Notes: a model not told the origin generated them from the sequence alone. A DNA stretch of 41,609 nt from Acidobacteriota bacterium (GCA_016213755.1 JACQZT010000226.1:1-41609), one strand, 5' to 3'. Counted from the first letter of the stretch, positions 1-8,533 are shown. Translations and numbers: made by a program.

Positions 1-2450
1 AACTCCAGCAGATACCCCGCGCTCATCTCGTACTGAATGCTGGCGTTCCAGTTCAGCACGTAAGGGTTGCGTAACTTCGGGTCCCACCAATTGGCGCCGC
101 GCGACCCGTAGTTGGTGGTCTGGATAGGCCCTGTGCCGTCGGGCCGGACGAGGAACGTGAACGGGTCCGGCCCGCGGCTCCAGGCATACAGCGGGCGCGG
201 ATCGCCCGAAAGCCGGTTCTGCACCGTCCGCGCGCTGTACTCCTGGAACTGGTCGCCGGGAAACTTGACGTCCACCGTGTTCACCGCGAACCCGCCCCGG
301 AACACCCATTTCTTCAGAGGATGCCAGGCCACGCCGAGCCGCGGCTGGAAGTTGTTGTTGTCGCGCGCATTCAGCGCGCCCTTGGGATGGACGATCGTGC
401 CCAGAGCCCCTTTCACCAGGTCGTCCGGCGCATTGGGGTCGAAGTTGCTCATCTGTTGATACTTGGTGCCGAATGGGCTTTCGTTGGTGTAGCGCAAGCC
501 GAGGTTGAACGTCAGCGCGGAGGAAAACTTCCAGTCGTCCTGGATGTAGAAGCTGTGGATGGAACTTCGCGGCAGCCAACTGGCCAGTTGCAGATCGAAG
601 CTGGCGGAGGAGACCATGCCTTCCAGGAATCCCCCGAACGTGTTTCCGGTGCGCGGCAGAGCGTTACCGCTGGGCTGCAAGCCGGTCAGTCCGGTGAAGC
701 TGAAGCTGCCGCTGGGCTGATTGACGGACCACCGGTTCACCCGGTAGCGCAGCAGTTCGTAACCCATCTTGAAGGCGTGCGCGCCGCGGATCTTGGTCAG
801 GTCGTCGCGGAACGAGAGCGTCTCGCCAATCTTGCGGCTGGGACCGATCACGCCGGAGAGTTCGTATCCGGTGCCAAAGGCGGGGAACAGTTCGCCCGAC
901 AGGTTCGGAATTCCCAGAGTCTGGGCGTAATTCTTGCCCCAGGAGCCGACCGTGCGGTCGTCGCGGCGCCGGTAGTACCCCACTCGAGCGTCGTTGACGG
1001 TGGAGGGGTTGATCACCCAGGTCTTTCCGAGCGAGTAGTTCTGCTGAGTGAACGGCGTTTGGTCGCAATTGACATCCAGGTCGCAGACCTGAAGCGTCAG
1101 CACGGGGTAGCGGCCGCTCTGGTGATTGTAGGTGTAGCTGCCGTAGATTTTGAAGTTGGGCGTGAACTGATGGTCCAGACGCCCGTTGAAATCCTCCCAG
1201 AACGCCCGCCGGTTCTGGTCGTAGAGCAGGTTGTTCACCGGGCCGTTGGAGGTGAACGTAGCGGGCTGATTGGGCGCCTTCCACGGATCCATGGCCAGGA
1301 CTTTCCTGGACACCGGATCGAAGCGGCTCAGCGGAATGCGCTTGTCGGGGTACGGATCGCGGGCCCAATCGCCGTTGGCCAACTGCCGCGTGGTGAGGGA
1401 ATCGTAGATGGGGTTGCCGAGGCCGCCGAAAGAGAGGTCCCCCTGCTTCATTTCGGCGGTGGGCACCGTGCCCAGGTACTGGCCGTTCTTCTTCTCGATC
1501 ATCTTCTGATAGCCGAAGAAGAAGAAGGTCCGGTTGCGCCCGTTGTAGATTTTGGGCAGCACCACCGGGCCGCCCACGTTGGCGTCCGGCAGCATGTAGA
1601 ACACCTGCTGGCCGTTGGGCGACACGACGGTGGGCTGCGAGGGCTTGTAGCGGTCGAAGAAATTGCGGTGTGACATGACGCGCGAGCGGCCGTAGTTGGA
1701 AGCCAGCCCGTGCAGTTCGTTCGTGCCGGTCTTCTTCACCACGCTGATCACGCCTCCCGACGAGTGGCCGTACTCGGCCGGCAGCGTGGTGGTGAGAACT
1801 TTCACTTCGGCGACCGAGTTCTGGATGGGCCGGATGGTGTTGGTTCCACCTTCCTGGTCGTTCCCGTTGACGCCGTCCTCGAAGATGCCGATGCCGCCGT
1901 CCCGCTGGCCGGCCAAATGGTATCCGCCCAGGCCCGCGGCCCAGGTGAATCCGCCGCTGGAAAGCCCGGGAACCAGGTGCAGCGTGGAATTGACGTAGCG
2001 CTGGTACATGGGCAGCTTGTACAGGACGCTGCCTTCGACAATCGCCCCGGTGGCCGACGTCTCCGTTTCCAGCAGTTGCGCCTGGCCCTTGACCTCGACC
2101 GATTCGGCCAGGGTGCCAACCTCCAGCACCGCGTTCACCGGCATCACGTCTCCGGTGCGCAGGATCAGGCCGTCGCGGACCAGGCGTTTGAAGCCCGCTA
2201 TCTCGAACGTCACGCGATACGGACCGGGCTGCAACGACTGGACGCGGAACAGCCCTTCTTCATTCGTCGTGGCGACGAATCGAAAATTGGTTTCCGTGTT
2301 GACGACCGTGACATTGACGTTAGGCGCCACGGCGCCGGTGGGATCGGTTACCCGGCCGGTAAAGCTCGATGTTCCGATTTGAGCCACGACCGGGGAAAGG
2401 GAGAGGAACAACACGGCCCAGATAAGGGCCACAGTCCCGCACTCGCGCAT
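1..2450 (-). CDS. Oar-like TonB-dependent receptor, 3' end beyond window
   Basis: This gene starts at the ATG read leftwards from 2450 and stays open to the window edge, giving about 816 codons without a stop; the C-terminal barrel end is outside. A GGAGG sequence lies just upstream of the start. Residues 1-24 form a signal peptide ending in VVAQ. A CarboxypepD_reg-like beta-sandwich follows (TGRVTDPTGAVAPNVNVTV), then a TonB plug with the typical EYGHSSGGVISVVKKTGTN stretch, then beta-barrel sequence with aromatic-rich repeats. The family sits in the outer membrane and imports large substrates using TonB energy, but the ligand cannot be read from sequence. It is divergent from the GH31-like gene with only 45 bp between the starts. 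I checked the frame at three separated points and saw no frameshift. Confidence 0.9.
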   Translation of the reverse strand, partial: MRECGTVALIWAVLFLSLSPVVAQIGTSSFTGRVTDPTGAVAPNVNVTVVNTETNFRFVATTNEEGLFRVQSLQPGPYRVTFEIAGFKRLVRDGLILRTGDVMPVNAVLEVGTLAESVEVKGQAQLLETETSATGAIVEGSVLYKLPMYQRYVNSTLHLVPGLSSGGFTWAAGLGGYHLAGQRDGGIGIFEDGVNGNDQEGGTNTIRPIQNSVAEVKVLTTTLPAEYGHSSGGVISVVKKTGTNELHGLASNYGRSRVMSHRNFFDRYKPSQPTVVSPNGQQVFYMLPDANVGGPVVLPKIYNGRNRTFFFFGYQKMIEKKNGQYLGTVPTAEMKQGDLSFGGLGNPIYDSLTTRQLANGDWARDPYPDKRIPLSRFDPVSRKVLAMDPWKAPNQPATFTSNGPVNNLLYDQNRRAFWEDFNGRLDHQFTPNFKIYGSYTYNHQSGRYPVLTLQVCDLDVNCDQTPFTQQNYSLGKTWVINPSTVNDARVGYYRRRDDRTVGSWGKNYAQTLGIPNLSGELFPAFGTGYELSGVIGPSRKIGETLSFRDDLTKIRGAHAFKMGYELLRYRVNRWSVNQPSGSFSFTGLTGLQPSGNALPRTGNTFGGFLEGMVSSASFDLQLASWLPRSSIHSFYIQDDWKFSSALTFNLGLRYTNESPFGTKYQQMSNFDPNAPDDLVKGALGTIVHPKGALNARDNNNFQPRLGVAWHPLKKWVFRGGFAVNTVDVKFPGDQFQEYSARTVQNRLSGDPRPLYAWSRGPDPFTFLVRPDGTGPIQTTNYGSRGANWWDPKLRNPYVLNWNASIQYEMSAGYLLE

Positions 2451-2495
2451 GCTAGCCTCCAGACCTGCATTCGTCGGGTATGCTATCAAAAAACT

Positions 2496-4115
2496 GTGCT
2501 TGCCGCACTCATTCTTCTGGCAAATCAGACCGTCTTTCCGTTGAGCGACGGACGCGGCGAACTGGAGTGGGTCAGCCCCTGTTCGTTTCGCGTCGCCCGG
2601 TACTGGGGAAAGGCGCCGGCCGGAGAGACGCCCATCAACCCGGAAGCCGTTCCGGTTACCGGAAGCGATCGCGGCGCGACCGTGCGTTTTGCCACCGGCT
2701 GTGTCACCGTCGAGGTCGAGAAGGCCACCCTGCGACTGGAGGTGACTGGCCGGGCCGGGCGGGTGCTGGTGGATGCCGCCGCGCCGCGAAGGACTCCGCA
2801 AGGCCTGGTGGTGGAACGCGCGGCACTGCCGGGCGAGTCCTTTTTCGGACTGGGCCCGCGGGCCGATCCGAGCGCCGATCTGCGCGGCCGGCGGGTGGCG
2901 GCGGCGAGACCGTTGTTGATCTCCAGTCTCGGTTACGGCGAGTTTTTCCCGCTGAGCGGGAGTTACGTCTACGACCTGGCGCTCAGCCAGCCGGACCGCC
3001 GCCGGGTGGTCCTCCAAGGCCTCGATCGCGTCGAATACTTCATCTATTACGGTGTGACTCCGAGGGAGATTCTGGAGGAGCACGCCGCGTTGACGGGGAC
3101 GTTTGCCGCGTTGGACTCGCGCGCGTTTCAGCTCTTGGAGCCGGCCCAGGTGCCGCGTTCGGCTACTCGCATCGCGGCCCGCGGCCAGGGTTCCTGGACC
3201 AGCTTGCGGGAGACGGTGCAGTCGCTGGTACACGCAAGCTGGTCGGCGCTGCTGGTTTCGGCCGTGGACCTCTCGCCTTACCAGAACGCGCCGGACCTCC
3301 TGTTCGCGCGAGCCGCGCAGTTGGGGGCGGTGGTCCCGATTCTGTACGCGGTCCCTCACCGCCCCGGCCCTCTTCGCTGGACCCAGGAGATGAGACGGCG
3401 GCTGACTCCCTACCTGGTCACCTGCGCCTACGAGGCGCGGCAATTCGGGTTTCCCATGCTGCGCCCCATCGCGATGCAGTCGCCCGGCGACCGGGAAGCC
3501 GCGGCCCGGGAAACCACCGAGTTCATGCTGGGCGACGCCTTGCTGGCCGCTCCCATCTTCACGCCGGCCGGCCGCCGGACGGTCTATTTGCCCGCGGGCA
3601 CGTGGACCAATTTGCGGACCGATCAAGTTTACCGCGGGCGGCAGACGATCGACATCCAGGCCGCCGAAAACGAATTGCCTCTATTCGCCAAGCACGCCAG
3701 CGTTCTGCCGCTCGCTTCGCTCGACGAAGCCGATCTGCTGACCCTCACTTACTTCGCGGGCCACGGCGCCGAGTTTCTCCTGCTCGAAGAGGATGCAAAC
3801 GCGGTTTCCCAATTCCACGCCGCGCCCGCAGGAGACATGCTGCGGCTGGAGATCCTGTCGGCCCGCGAGCGGACCTACGAGTGGATCGTGCGCCACGCGA
3901 GTTCTTGCGGCAAGGTGGTCTCCGGCGGCGTCGAATTCACCCCAGTAAAGAGCCGCTGCGAACTGCGCACCGGAACCTGGTTCCGCGATCCGGCAAACAA
4001 CGAGATCCGCATCCGCACCCTCGTCCCCGCCGGATCCGAGCGCATCCTCCACCTCGAAACCGGGGACAGTACACTCAATACACCAATTTCCCGCCGGATG
4101 GGGTCCGCGAAATAG
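2496..4115 (+). CDS. GH31-related protein lacking most of the catalytic barrel
   Basis: The start is taken as GTG at 2496, giving 539 residues with a short hydrophobic N-terminus that may be a signal peptide. An in-frame extension further upstream would run over the divergent receptor gene. Residues about 20-200 resemble the GH31 N-terminal beta-sandwich, with FFGLGPRAD matching the FYGLGE region and [17 protein letters not shown] matching the family's barrel entrance. Residues 231-350 resemble the end of the barrel ([13 protein letters not shown], then [14 protein letters not shown]). Residues 344-370 match the proximal C-terminal domain ([21 protein letters not shown]). Between residues 201 and 230, where GH31 enzymes carry roughly 200 residues including the aspartate nucleophile, only about 30 remain, and the usual acid/base GD motif reads ARGQGSW. 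It is therefore probably not a normal alpha-glycosidase. The last residues are encoded by an inverted repeat. Confidence 0.75.
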   Translation: MLAALILLANQTVFPLSDGRGELEWVSPCSFRVARYWGKAPAGETPINPEAVPVTGSDRGATVRFATGCVTVEVEKATLRLEVTGRAGRVLVDAAAPRRTPQGLVVERAALPGESFFGLGPRADPSADLRGRRVAAARPLLISSLGYGEFFPLSGSYVYDLALSQPDRRRVVLQGLDRVEYFIYYGVTPREILEEHAALTGTFAALDSRAFQLLEPAQVPRSATRIAARGQGSWTSLRETVQSLVHASWSALLVSAVDLSPYQNAPDLLFARAAQLGAVVPILYAVPHRPGPLRWTQEMRRRLTPYLVTCAYEARQFGFPMLRPIAMQSPGDREAAARETTEFMLGDALLAAPIFTPAGRRTVYLPAGTWTNLRTDQVYRGRQTIDIQAAENELPLFAKHASVLPLASLDEADLLTLTYFAGHGAEFLLLEEDANAVSQFHAAPAGDMLRLEILSARERTYEWIVRHASSCGKVVSGGVEFTPVKSRCELRTGTWFRDPANNEIRIRTLVPAGSERILHLETGDSTLNTPISRRMGSAK

Positions 4116-4142
4116 GTGTATTGAGTGTGCTGTCCCCGGTTT
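4057..4142. repeat. 86-bp imperfect palindrome between convergent genes
   Basis: Two 28-base arms (4057-4084 and 4115-4142) are reverse complements with one mismatch (G/A at the fifteenth base of the right arm) and are separated by 30 bases. The arm contains TATTGAGTGT and CTGTCCCCGG. The left arm and loop encode the last residues of the GH31-like protein, whose stop codon TAG overlaps the first base of the right arm. The right arm ends on the stop codon of the convergent permease gene. It looks like a mobile palindromic element of REP or MITE type that could also act as a two-way terminator. No second copy was seen in the window. Confidence 0.8.
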
Positions 4143-4909
4143 TAGTTCTTGATGAAGAGGGAGATGGCCATGCCGAAGCCGATGGCGATGACGATGCGGC
4201 GCACGGCCTGGCGGCCGAGGCGGCGGGCGATGCCGGCGCTGCTGTAGCCGCCCGCCACGGCCGCCACGGCCATCAGGGCCGCGTCCGGCCAGTACACCAT
4301 GCGCGCCCAGATGAAGTAGATGGCCGCCACGCCGTTGATGCACAGCGCGAAGAAGTTCTTCAGGCCGTTCATCTGGTGGATGTCGGTCAGGCCCAGAATG
4401 GCGAGCGCGGCCAGCATCAGGATGCCGATCCCCGCGCCGAAGTAACCGCCGTAAACCGCCACCAGAAACTGGAACAGGATCGCCCCGGCCAGCCAGCGCG
4501 GAGAGGCGTGAGGGCTATGGCCGGTGGCCCGCTTCATCCAGCGCTGCACCGGCTCCTGCGCCAGCAACAGAAGCGTCGCGAAGAGAATCAGGTAGGGGAC
4601 CAGTTCGCTGAATATCGCCGGCGGCGTCCAGCGCAGCAGCAGCGCTCCGGTGATGCCTCCGACGAGGCTGGGCACGGTCAGCGCCAGCATCCGCCTCTCG
4701 GCGTGGCGCAGTTCGTGGCGGTAACCCCACATGCCTCCCAGCGAACCCGGCCAGATGGCGACCGTATTGGTGGCGTTGGCGATGACCGGCGGCAGTCCCA
4801 GCCAGACCAGCGTGGGAAACGTCACCAGGGTGCCGCCACCCGCCACCGAATTGATCATCCCGGCCAGAAAGGCCGCGCCAAATGCCGCCACCGCGTGCGT
4901 GATGCTCAT
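4142..4909 (-). CDS. TauE/SafE (DUF81) family membrane permease
   Basis: The product has 255 residues from the ATG at 4909. The longer open frame upstream is arginine-rich, overlaps the preceding receiver gene and has no family match. The protein starts [20 protein letters not shown] with the family's GxxxSVAGGGG-like motif ([16 protein letters not shown]), and a related motif recurs in the second half ([16 protein letters not shown]). This is the two-repeat, roughly eight-helix layout of TauE/SafE proteins of the inner membrane. The family exports or imports sulfite, sulfonates and other small anions. It starts 29 bp after the receiver-GcvH-like gene on the same strand, so it may be the last gene of that signalling operon. 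The anion is unknown; the nearby siroheme and DsrMK-like genes make a sulfur anion a reasonable guess only. Confidence 0.85.
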   Translation of the reverse strand: MSITHAVAAFGAAFLAGMINSVAGGGTLVTFPTLVWLGLPPVIANATNTVAIWPGSLGGMWGYRHELRHAERRMLALTVPSLVGGITGALLLRWTPPAIFSELVPYLILFATLLLLAQEPVQRWMKRATGHSPHASPRWLAGAILFQFLVAVYGGYFGAGIGILMLAALAILGLTDIHQMNGLKNFFALCINGVAAIYFIWARMVYWPDAALMAVAAVAGGYSSAGIARRLGRQAVRRIVIAIGFGMAISLFIKN

Positions 4910-4938
4910 GAAGTCCGCTCCGCCGGACACTTTTTCTA

Positions 4939-5667
4939 TTAGAACAGAGGCGAGAGGTCGGGAAGTTCCGCGTTCAACCGGCGGGGAACCAGGCGCATCA
5001 GCCAGCCCGCCATGGACGGATCTTCCCGCACGGCCGGGTTCACCTCGACCACCGTTCCGCTCAAGGGTGCGTGGAGTGAGTGCTCGACGCCGTCGGCGGC
5101 CAGCAGCGTCGCGCACACCCGGCCCTGTTCGAGTGTTGCGCCCGGAGCGGGCAGACGGATGCTCGCGATTCTACCCACCGTGACGGTAAAGGCGAGCGCC
5201 ATCCCCATGCGCACCGTGCCTTCCGGTTCGACTTCGACCCAGGCGTGCCCGGGAAGGTAGTAGCGGGGCACGGCGGGATCCGCGGGAACCATCGGTTCGG
5301 CGGCGGCCGCCCGTATGGCGCGCACCACGACGCTGTGCAGTTCCTGGCGCGTGAAGGGCTTGGTCACGTACTCGAAGGCCCCCAGCCGCTTGGCGCGCAA
5401 GGCGGTCTGGATGGTGGGATAGCCGGTGATCATGATGGCCGCGGTCTTCAGCCCGGCCTCGCGGATGTGCCGCAAAAACGCGAGGCCGTCCATTTCCGGC
5501 ATCATCAGGTCGGTAATCACCAGGTCGTGGGACGAGGCGCTCAGAAGAGCCAGCGCTTCCTTCGCGCCGCGCGCCGTGTCGATTCGCAGATCGGTCTTCC
5601 GCAGCGCCCGGGTCACCGCGTCCAGCACCACTTGCTCGTCGTCCACTACCAGGACCCGCTCACGCAT
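4939..5667 (-). CDS. Receiver domain fused to lysine-less GcvH-like domain
   Basis: The product has 242 residues from the ATG at 5667, preceded by a GGAGGGG ribosome binding site; the start overlaps the end of the histidine kinase gene by 8 bases. Residues 3-120 are a complete response-regulator receiver with D9/D10, phospho-acceptor D53, T81 and K103. Residues about 134-231 align with glycine cleavage H protein along their length: GHAWVEV for the HEWV motif, VGRIASIRLPAPG, then HAPLSGTVVEVN for [12 protein letters not shown], then DPSMAGWLMR. The lipoyl lysine is missing. The region reads LLAADGVEHSL and there is no lysine at all after K103, so lipoylation is impossible. The C-terminal domain is therefore probably a binding or scaffold module. 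It is the expected partner of the upstream kinase. There is no DNA-binding domain. Confidence 0.88.
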   Translation of the reverse strand: MRERVLVVDDEQVVLDAVTRALRKTDLRIDTARGAKEALALLSASSHDLVITDLMMPEMDGLAFLRHIREAGLKTAAIMITGYPTIQTALRAKRLGAFEYVTKPFTRQELHSVVVRAIRAAAAEPMVPADPAVPRYYLPGHAWVEVEPEGTVRMGMALAFTVTVGRIASIRLPAPGATLEQGRVCATLLAADGVEHSLHAPLSGTVVEVNPAVREDPSMAGWLMRLVPRRLNAELPDLSPLF

Positions 5668-7126
5668 CGGACCGCCCCTCCTCGAAGACGGGAAGCGACA
5701 CTTGAAAGACCGTCCCGCGGCCAACCTCGCTCTGAAAATCGATGGTCCCGCCGTGCTGCTGCACGATGCCCAGGCACACCGCCAGGCCCAGCCCGTCGGT
5801 CTTTCCTCCTTTGGTCGAAAAGAAGGGATCGAAAATGCGCGCGCGGATTTCCGGCGGGATTCCGTCCCCCATATCGCGCACGGAAAACCGCACGCACCGG
5901 CCGCCGCTCGCGAGTTCCGCTCCCGCCACGATGACCCCTCCGTTGGGCATGGCTTCCTGCGCGTTCACCATCAGGTTCACCAGCACCTGCTCGATCTGCA
6001 CCGGGTCGGCGAGAACCGGCGGCAAGCCCGCCTCCACCCGCCACTCGAAACCGATCCGGCGAAAGGCCGCCTGCCGACCTAGCACGCCGATCGCCTTGTC
6101 GATCGCGTCCCGGGGATCGACGGCGGCCAGCGCCGGAGCGCTTTGCCGCGCGAAGTCCAGCAGATTGCGCACGATCTGCCGGCAGCGCATGGCTTCGTGC
6201 ACAATCACGGCATAGTCCTCGCGCCGCGGGTCGCCGGGCGCCGCGGCGCCGTGCAGGTCCTCGGCGTAGGAAAGGATGCCGGTCAGCGGGTTGTTGATTT
6301 CGTGCGCCACGCCCGCCGCCAGTTTCCCCATCGAGATGAGGCGCTCGGAACGGATCAGGCTCTGCTGGATCTGGGACAACTGCCGGCTCATGGCGTTGAA
6401 CGATTGGGCCACCTCGCCAAACTCGTCGCGGGACCGCTCCGGGATGCGGTGGCTCAGTTCCCCGGCGGCGACACGCCGGATGCCGCCCAGCAGGTCGCGC
6501 AAGGGACGCCGCAAGCGGCGCATCAGCGCGAAGCCCAGCAAACCTCCCGCCGCCAGGGCCGTTCCCGCCGACAGAACCGCCAGCGCGGCCTGGTTGCGCG
6601 CCAAATCCTTTTCCACGTCTTCGAGCGACAGGTCGAGTTCGATGACGCCCAGCACTCGCGACTTGCTCTCCTGCTGGTGACAGGCCGCATTGATGCAGCC
6701 CGCCTCCGCCAGAACGGGAGTGAAGGCGCGCATGCTGGCGCCCGCGCGGACGATGCGAGCCCTGCCGCCGCCGTTGTGGCAGATCGCGCAGCCCGCCGCA
6801 CTGCGCGCCAGGCGGCCGCCCTCGTCCTTCGGATCGGTGGATGTAGTGATCCGGCCCCGGTGCTCGATCAGGCGCACCCGCTCGATTCGAGTGCCTTGCG
6901 GAATGCTCCCGATCGCGCGACGCAGGTCCTCGCGCCGGTTGAGCAGCATGTCCTGCCGCAGGCTGCTCAGCAGCGCGTCGCTGGTGAGCAGCAGCCCGCG
7001 CTCGACCTCGTTTAACTGCCACGTCCTCTGCCAGCGCAGCGAGAGCCAGGTCAGCATCCCCAGCACGGCCGCCACGATGAATACGGTGACGGCCGTCAAT
7101 TCGAAGACTGCGCTTCGGCGCCGCAT
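5660..7126 (-). CDS. Membrane histidine kinase with cytochrome c-type sensor
   Basis: The product has 488 residues from the ATG at 7126. Helix one spans about residues 7-29 and helix two about 179-201, so residues 30-178 are periplasmic. That loop contains CAICH (113-117), a classical CxxCH heme c site, and CINAACH (144-150), a CX4CH variant, suggesting one or two covalent hemes. HAMP follows (about 202-255), then the dimerisation helix with GVAHEINNP (H275), then an HATPase domain with NLMVNAQEA, DMGDGIPPE and DGLGLAVCLGI. The family autophosphorylates on histidine and passes the phosphate to a receiver, here most likely the overlapping downstream gene. Heme would make it a redox or gas sensor. 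The gene overlaps the preceding kinase gene by 31 bases. Confidence 0.93.
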   Translation of the reverse strand: MRRRSAVFELTAVTVFIVAAVLGMLTWLSLRWQRTWQLNEVERGLLLTSDALLSSLRQDMLLNRREDLRRAIGSIPQGTRIERVRLIEHRGRITTSTDPKDEGGRLARSAAGCAICHNGGGRARIVRAGASMRAFTPVLAEAGCINAACHQQESKSRVLGVIELDLSLEDVEKDLARNQAALAVLSAGTALAAGGLLGFALMRRLRRPLRDLLGGIRRVAAGELSHRIPERSRDEFGEVAQSFNAMSRQLSQIQQSLIRSERLISMGKLAAGVAHEINNPLTGILSYAEDLHGAAAPGDPRREDYAVIVHEAMRCRQIVRNLLDFARQSAPALAAVDPRDAIDKAIGVLGRQAAFRRIGFEWRVEAGLPPVLADPVQIEQVLVNLMVNAQEAMPNGGVIVAGAELASGGRCVRFSVRDMGDGIPPEIRARIFDPFFSTKGGKTDGLGLAVCLGIVQQHGGTIDFQSEVGRGTVFQVSLPVFEEGRSDA

Positions 7127-7974
7127 TCCGTTCCCTCTTGCCACTCCGCCAGTTCCCCGGCAATCTGCGAAACCCGGTCGAAACAGACTTCGGCGCCCGC
7201 CGAAAAGCGGAGCAGAATCCGGTTGAGCCGCTCGGGCAGATAAGGATAGACCTTGCGCAGGTTCATCACCCGGTGCGGAAAAAACACCGAGGCGTCGTCC
7301 GCCACCAGCCGGCCGGCCAGCTCCGGCCGGGCCTGGATGGCGTCGCCGAAGGTCGTGAACCCCTTGGCCGCCACGCAGTGCAAGACGTTGCCCAGGCTCC
7401 AGACGTCGAAATCCGGGAAATCCTGATTCAAGTCGAAGTCGATCCACCGGAAGCGGCCCGTCTTGCGTTCGACGATCAGGTGATCGTTGCGGATATCGCC
7501 GTGGCACACTCCCGCATCGTGCAGCCGCTGGATAGCGCGGCAACTCTCCGCGACCCGCGCCAGGACGCCGGGCAGCATCGTGCGGGCGTACTCCTCGTGC
7601 GGCGCCCGTATCGAGTGCAGGTAGCTGAGCAGATCCGGGCCGGGGATGAAGTCGATGATGCGGACGAGGTTGCCGCGCGAGTCCGGCGCCGTGCGGCCCT
7701 GCATGAAGCTCGCGTCGCCCCGCACCACATCCAGAACCCGCCCCTCCTTCTCCGCGCTGCGGCAGCATCGCACCTCGAGGGCGCCCACTCGAATCTTGAA
7801 TTCCTCCCCAAAGACCATTTTCAGGATGTGCGTCTTTCCGGTCGCCAGGCCGGCGGCGCGCTTGACCCAGAACTTGGGCTGCTCGTCCAGGCCAAACCGC
7901 CCTTCGCGCTCGTTGCACCGCACCAGGAACCGCTCCCCTTCGAGCTCGATGACGTGGTCCCGCTCGATGGACAT
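7096..7974 (-). CDS. Protein kinase-like protein, first gene of signalling operon
   Basis: The product has 292 residues from the ATG at 7974. An upstream in-frame extension would cross the likely promoter and the divergent gene, so it was rejected. It carries a kinase fold: a putative ATP-binding lysine in ILKMVF (K52), the catalytic loop HGDIRNDHL (D160, N163), a metal aspartate in IDFD in place of DFG (D179), and DVWSLG (from D190) like subdomain IX of Ser/Thr kinases. The glycine-rich loop is not obvious. There are no membrane helices, so it is cytoplasmic. It overlaps the histidine kinase gene by 31 bases, which suggests translational coupling and joint function. It could be an atypical Ser/Thr kinase or an aminoglycoside-phosphotransferase/RIO-type kinase; the substrate is unknown. 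Confidence 0.8.
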   Translation of the reverse strand: MSIERDHVIELEGERFLVRCNEREGRFGLDEQPKFWVKRAAGLATGKTHILKMVFGEEFKIRVGALEVRCCRSAEKEGRVLDVVRGDASFMQGRTAPDSRGNLVRIIDFIPGPDLLSYLHSIRAPHEEYARTMLPGVLARVAESCRAIQRLHDAGVCHGDIRNDHLIVERKTGRFRWIDFDLNQDFPDFDVWSLGNVLHCVAAKGFTTFGDAIQARPELAGRLVADDASVFFPHRVMNLRKVYPYLPERLNRILLRFSAGAEVCFDRVSQIAGELAEWQEGTECGAEAQSSN

Positions 7975-8022
7975 GAAGTTCGTCGTGTCGGTCCACACCT
8001 TGGGCACTGGCAATGTGCGCTC

Positions 8023-8028
8023 ATTATA
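8023..8028 (-). promoter_or_regulatory. Likely -10 box of kinase/HK/receiver operon
   Basis: Read on the minus strand this is a perfect TATAAT, about 50 bases before the kinase start at 7974. No good -35 hexamer was seen at the usual distance. It lies in the 94-bp region between the kinase gene and the divergent precorrin-2 dehydrogenase gene. Confidence 0.45.
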
Positions 8029-8068
8029 CCCCGGCTGCCGTGCGATGCCGTAGGATAGGAGCGGAAAC

Positions 8069-8533
8069 ATGCGCTACTACCCGATGTTCCTCAGCCTGAG
8101 CGAGAAAACAGCGGTCGTCGTGGGGGGCGGAAAAGTAGGGCTGCGCAAAACGAAAGGTCTGCTGGGGGCCGGGGCGCGAGTGAAGGTGATTTCGCCCGCC
8201 TGGCGCGCCGAGTTCGAAGGACTGCCCGTCAAGCTGGTGCGGCGGGCGTTCCGCGCTTCCGACCTCAAGGGCGCGTGCCTGGCCTTTGCGGCCACCGATC
8301 ACCGGGAGGTGAACCGCCGGGTCGAGCGCGAGGCCAAGCGGCTGGGCATTCCGGTCAATGTGGCCGACGACCCGGCGGCCTGCGATTTCATCGTACCCGC
8401 CCGGGTGCGGTCGGGCGAGCTTCAAGTGGCGGTCTCGACCAGCGGCCGCAGCCCGCGCCTGGCGGCCGAGTTGAAACGCAAGATCGGAGCGGTGCTCAAA
8501 GGCGTTCCGCTTAGTGCCATTCCCACTCGATGA
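8069..8533 (+). CDS. Precorrin-2 dehydrogenase (siroheme synthase N-terminal domain)
   Basis: The product has 154 residues from the ATG at 8069, preceded by a GGAGCGG-type ribosome binding site. Near the N-terminus it has the NAD-binding motif VVVGGGKVGLRK and later FAATDHREVNRRV, NVADDPAACDF and AVSTSGRSPRLA, the signature series of the CysG N-terminal, SirC and Met8 family. The reaction is NAD-dependent oxidation of precorrin-2 to sirohydrochlorin, feeding siroheme or heme d1-type cofactors. It is short: Met8 is around 270 residues and SirC somewhat over 200, so the C-terminal helical domain is largely missing and ferrochelatase activity is doubtful. It is divergent from the kinase operon, and its 3' end overlaps the convergent DsrK-like gene by 23 bases. 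Confidence 0.87.
   Translation: MRYYPMFLSLSEKTAVVVGGGKVGLRKTKGLLGAGARVKVISPAWRAEFEGLPVKLVRRAFRASDLKGACLAFAATDHREVNRRVEREAKRLGIPVNVADDPAACDFIVPARVRSGELQVAVSTSGRSPRLAAELKRKIGAVLKGVPLSAIPTR

Noticed and set aside
2480-4942. An 820-codon plus-strand frame across the GH31-like and permease genes
   Set aside because: It is arginine- and glycine-rich and crosses two genes with recognisable domains in other frames.
4910-5116. N-terminal extension of the TauE/SafE permease
   Set aside because: The extra 69 residues are arginine-rich, overlap the receiver-H-like gene and are not hydrophobic. The family start pattern begins at MSITHAV.
4939-5667. Second functional GcvH
   Set aside because: The lipoyl lysine is absent and no lysine is available in the domain, so it cannot work in glycine cleavage.
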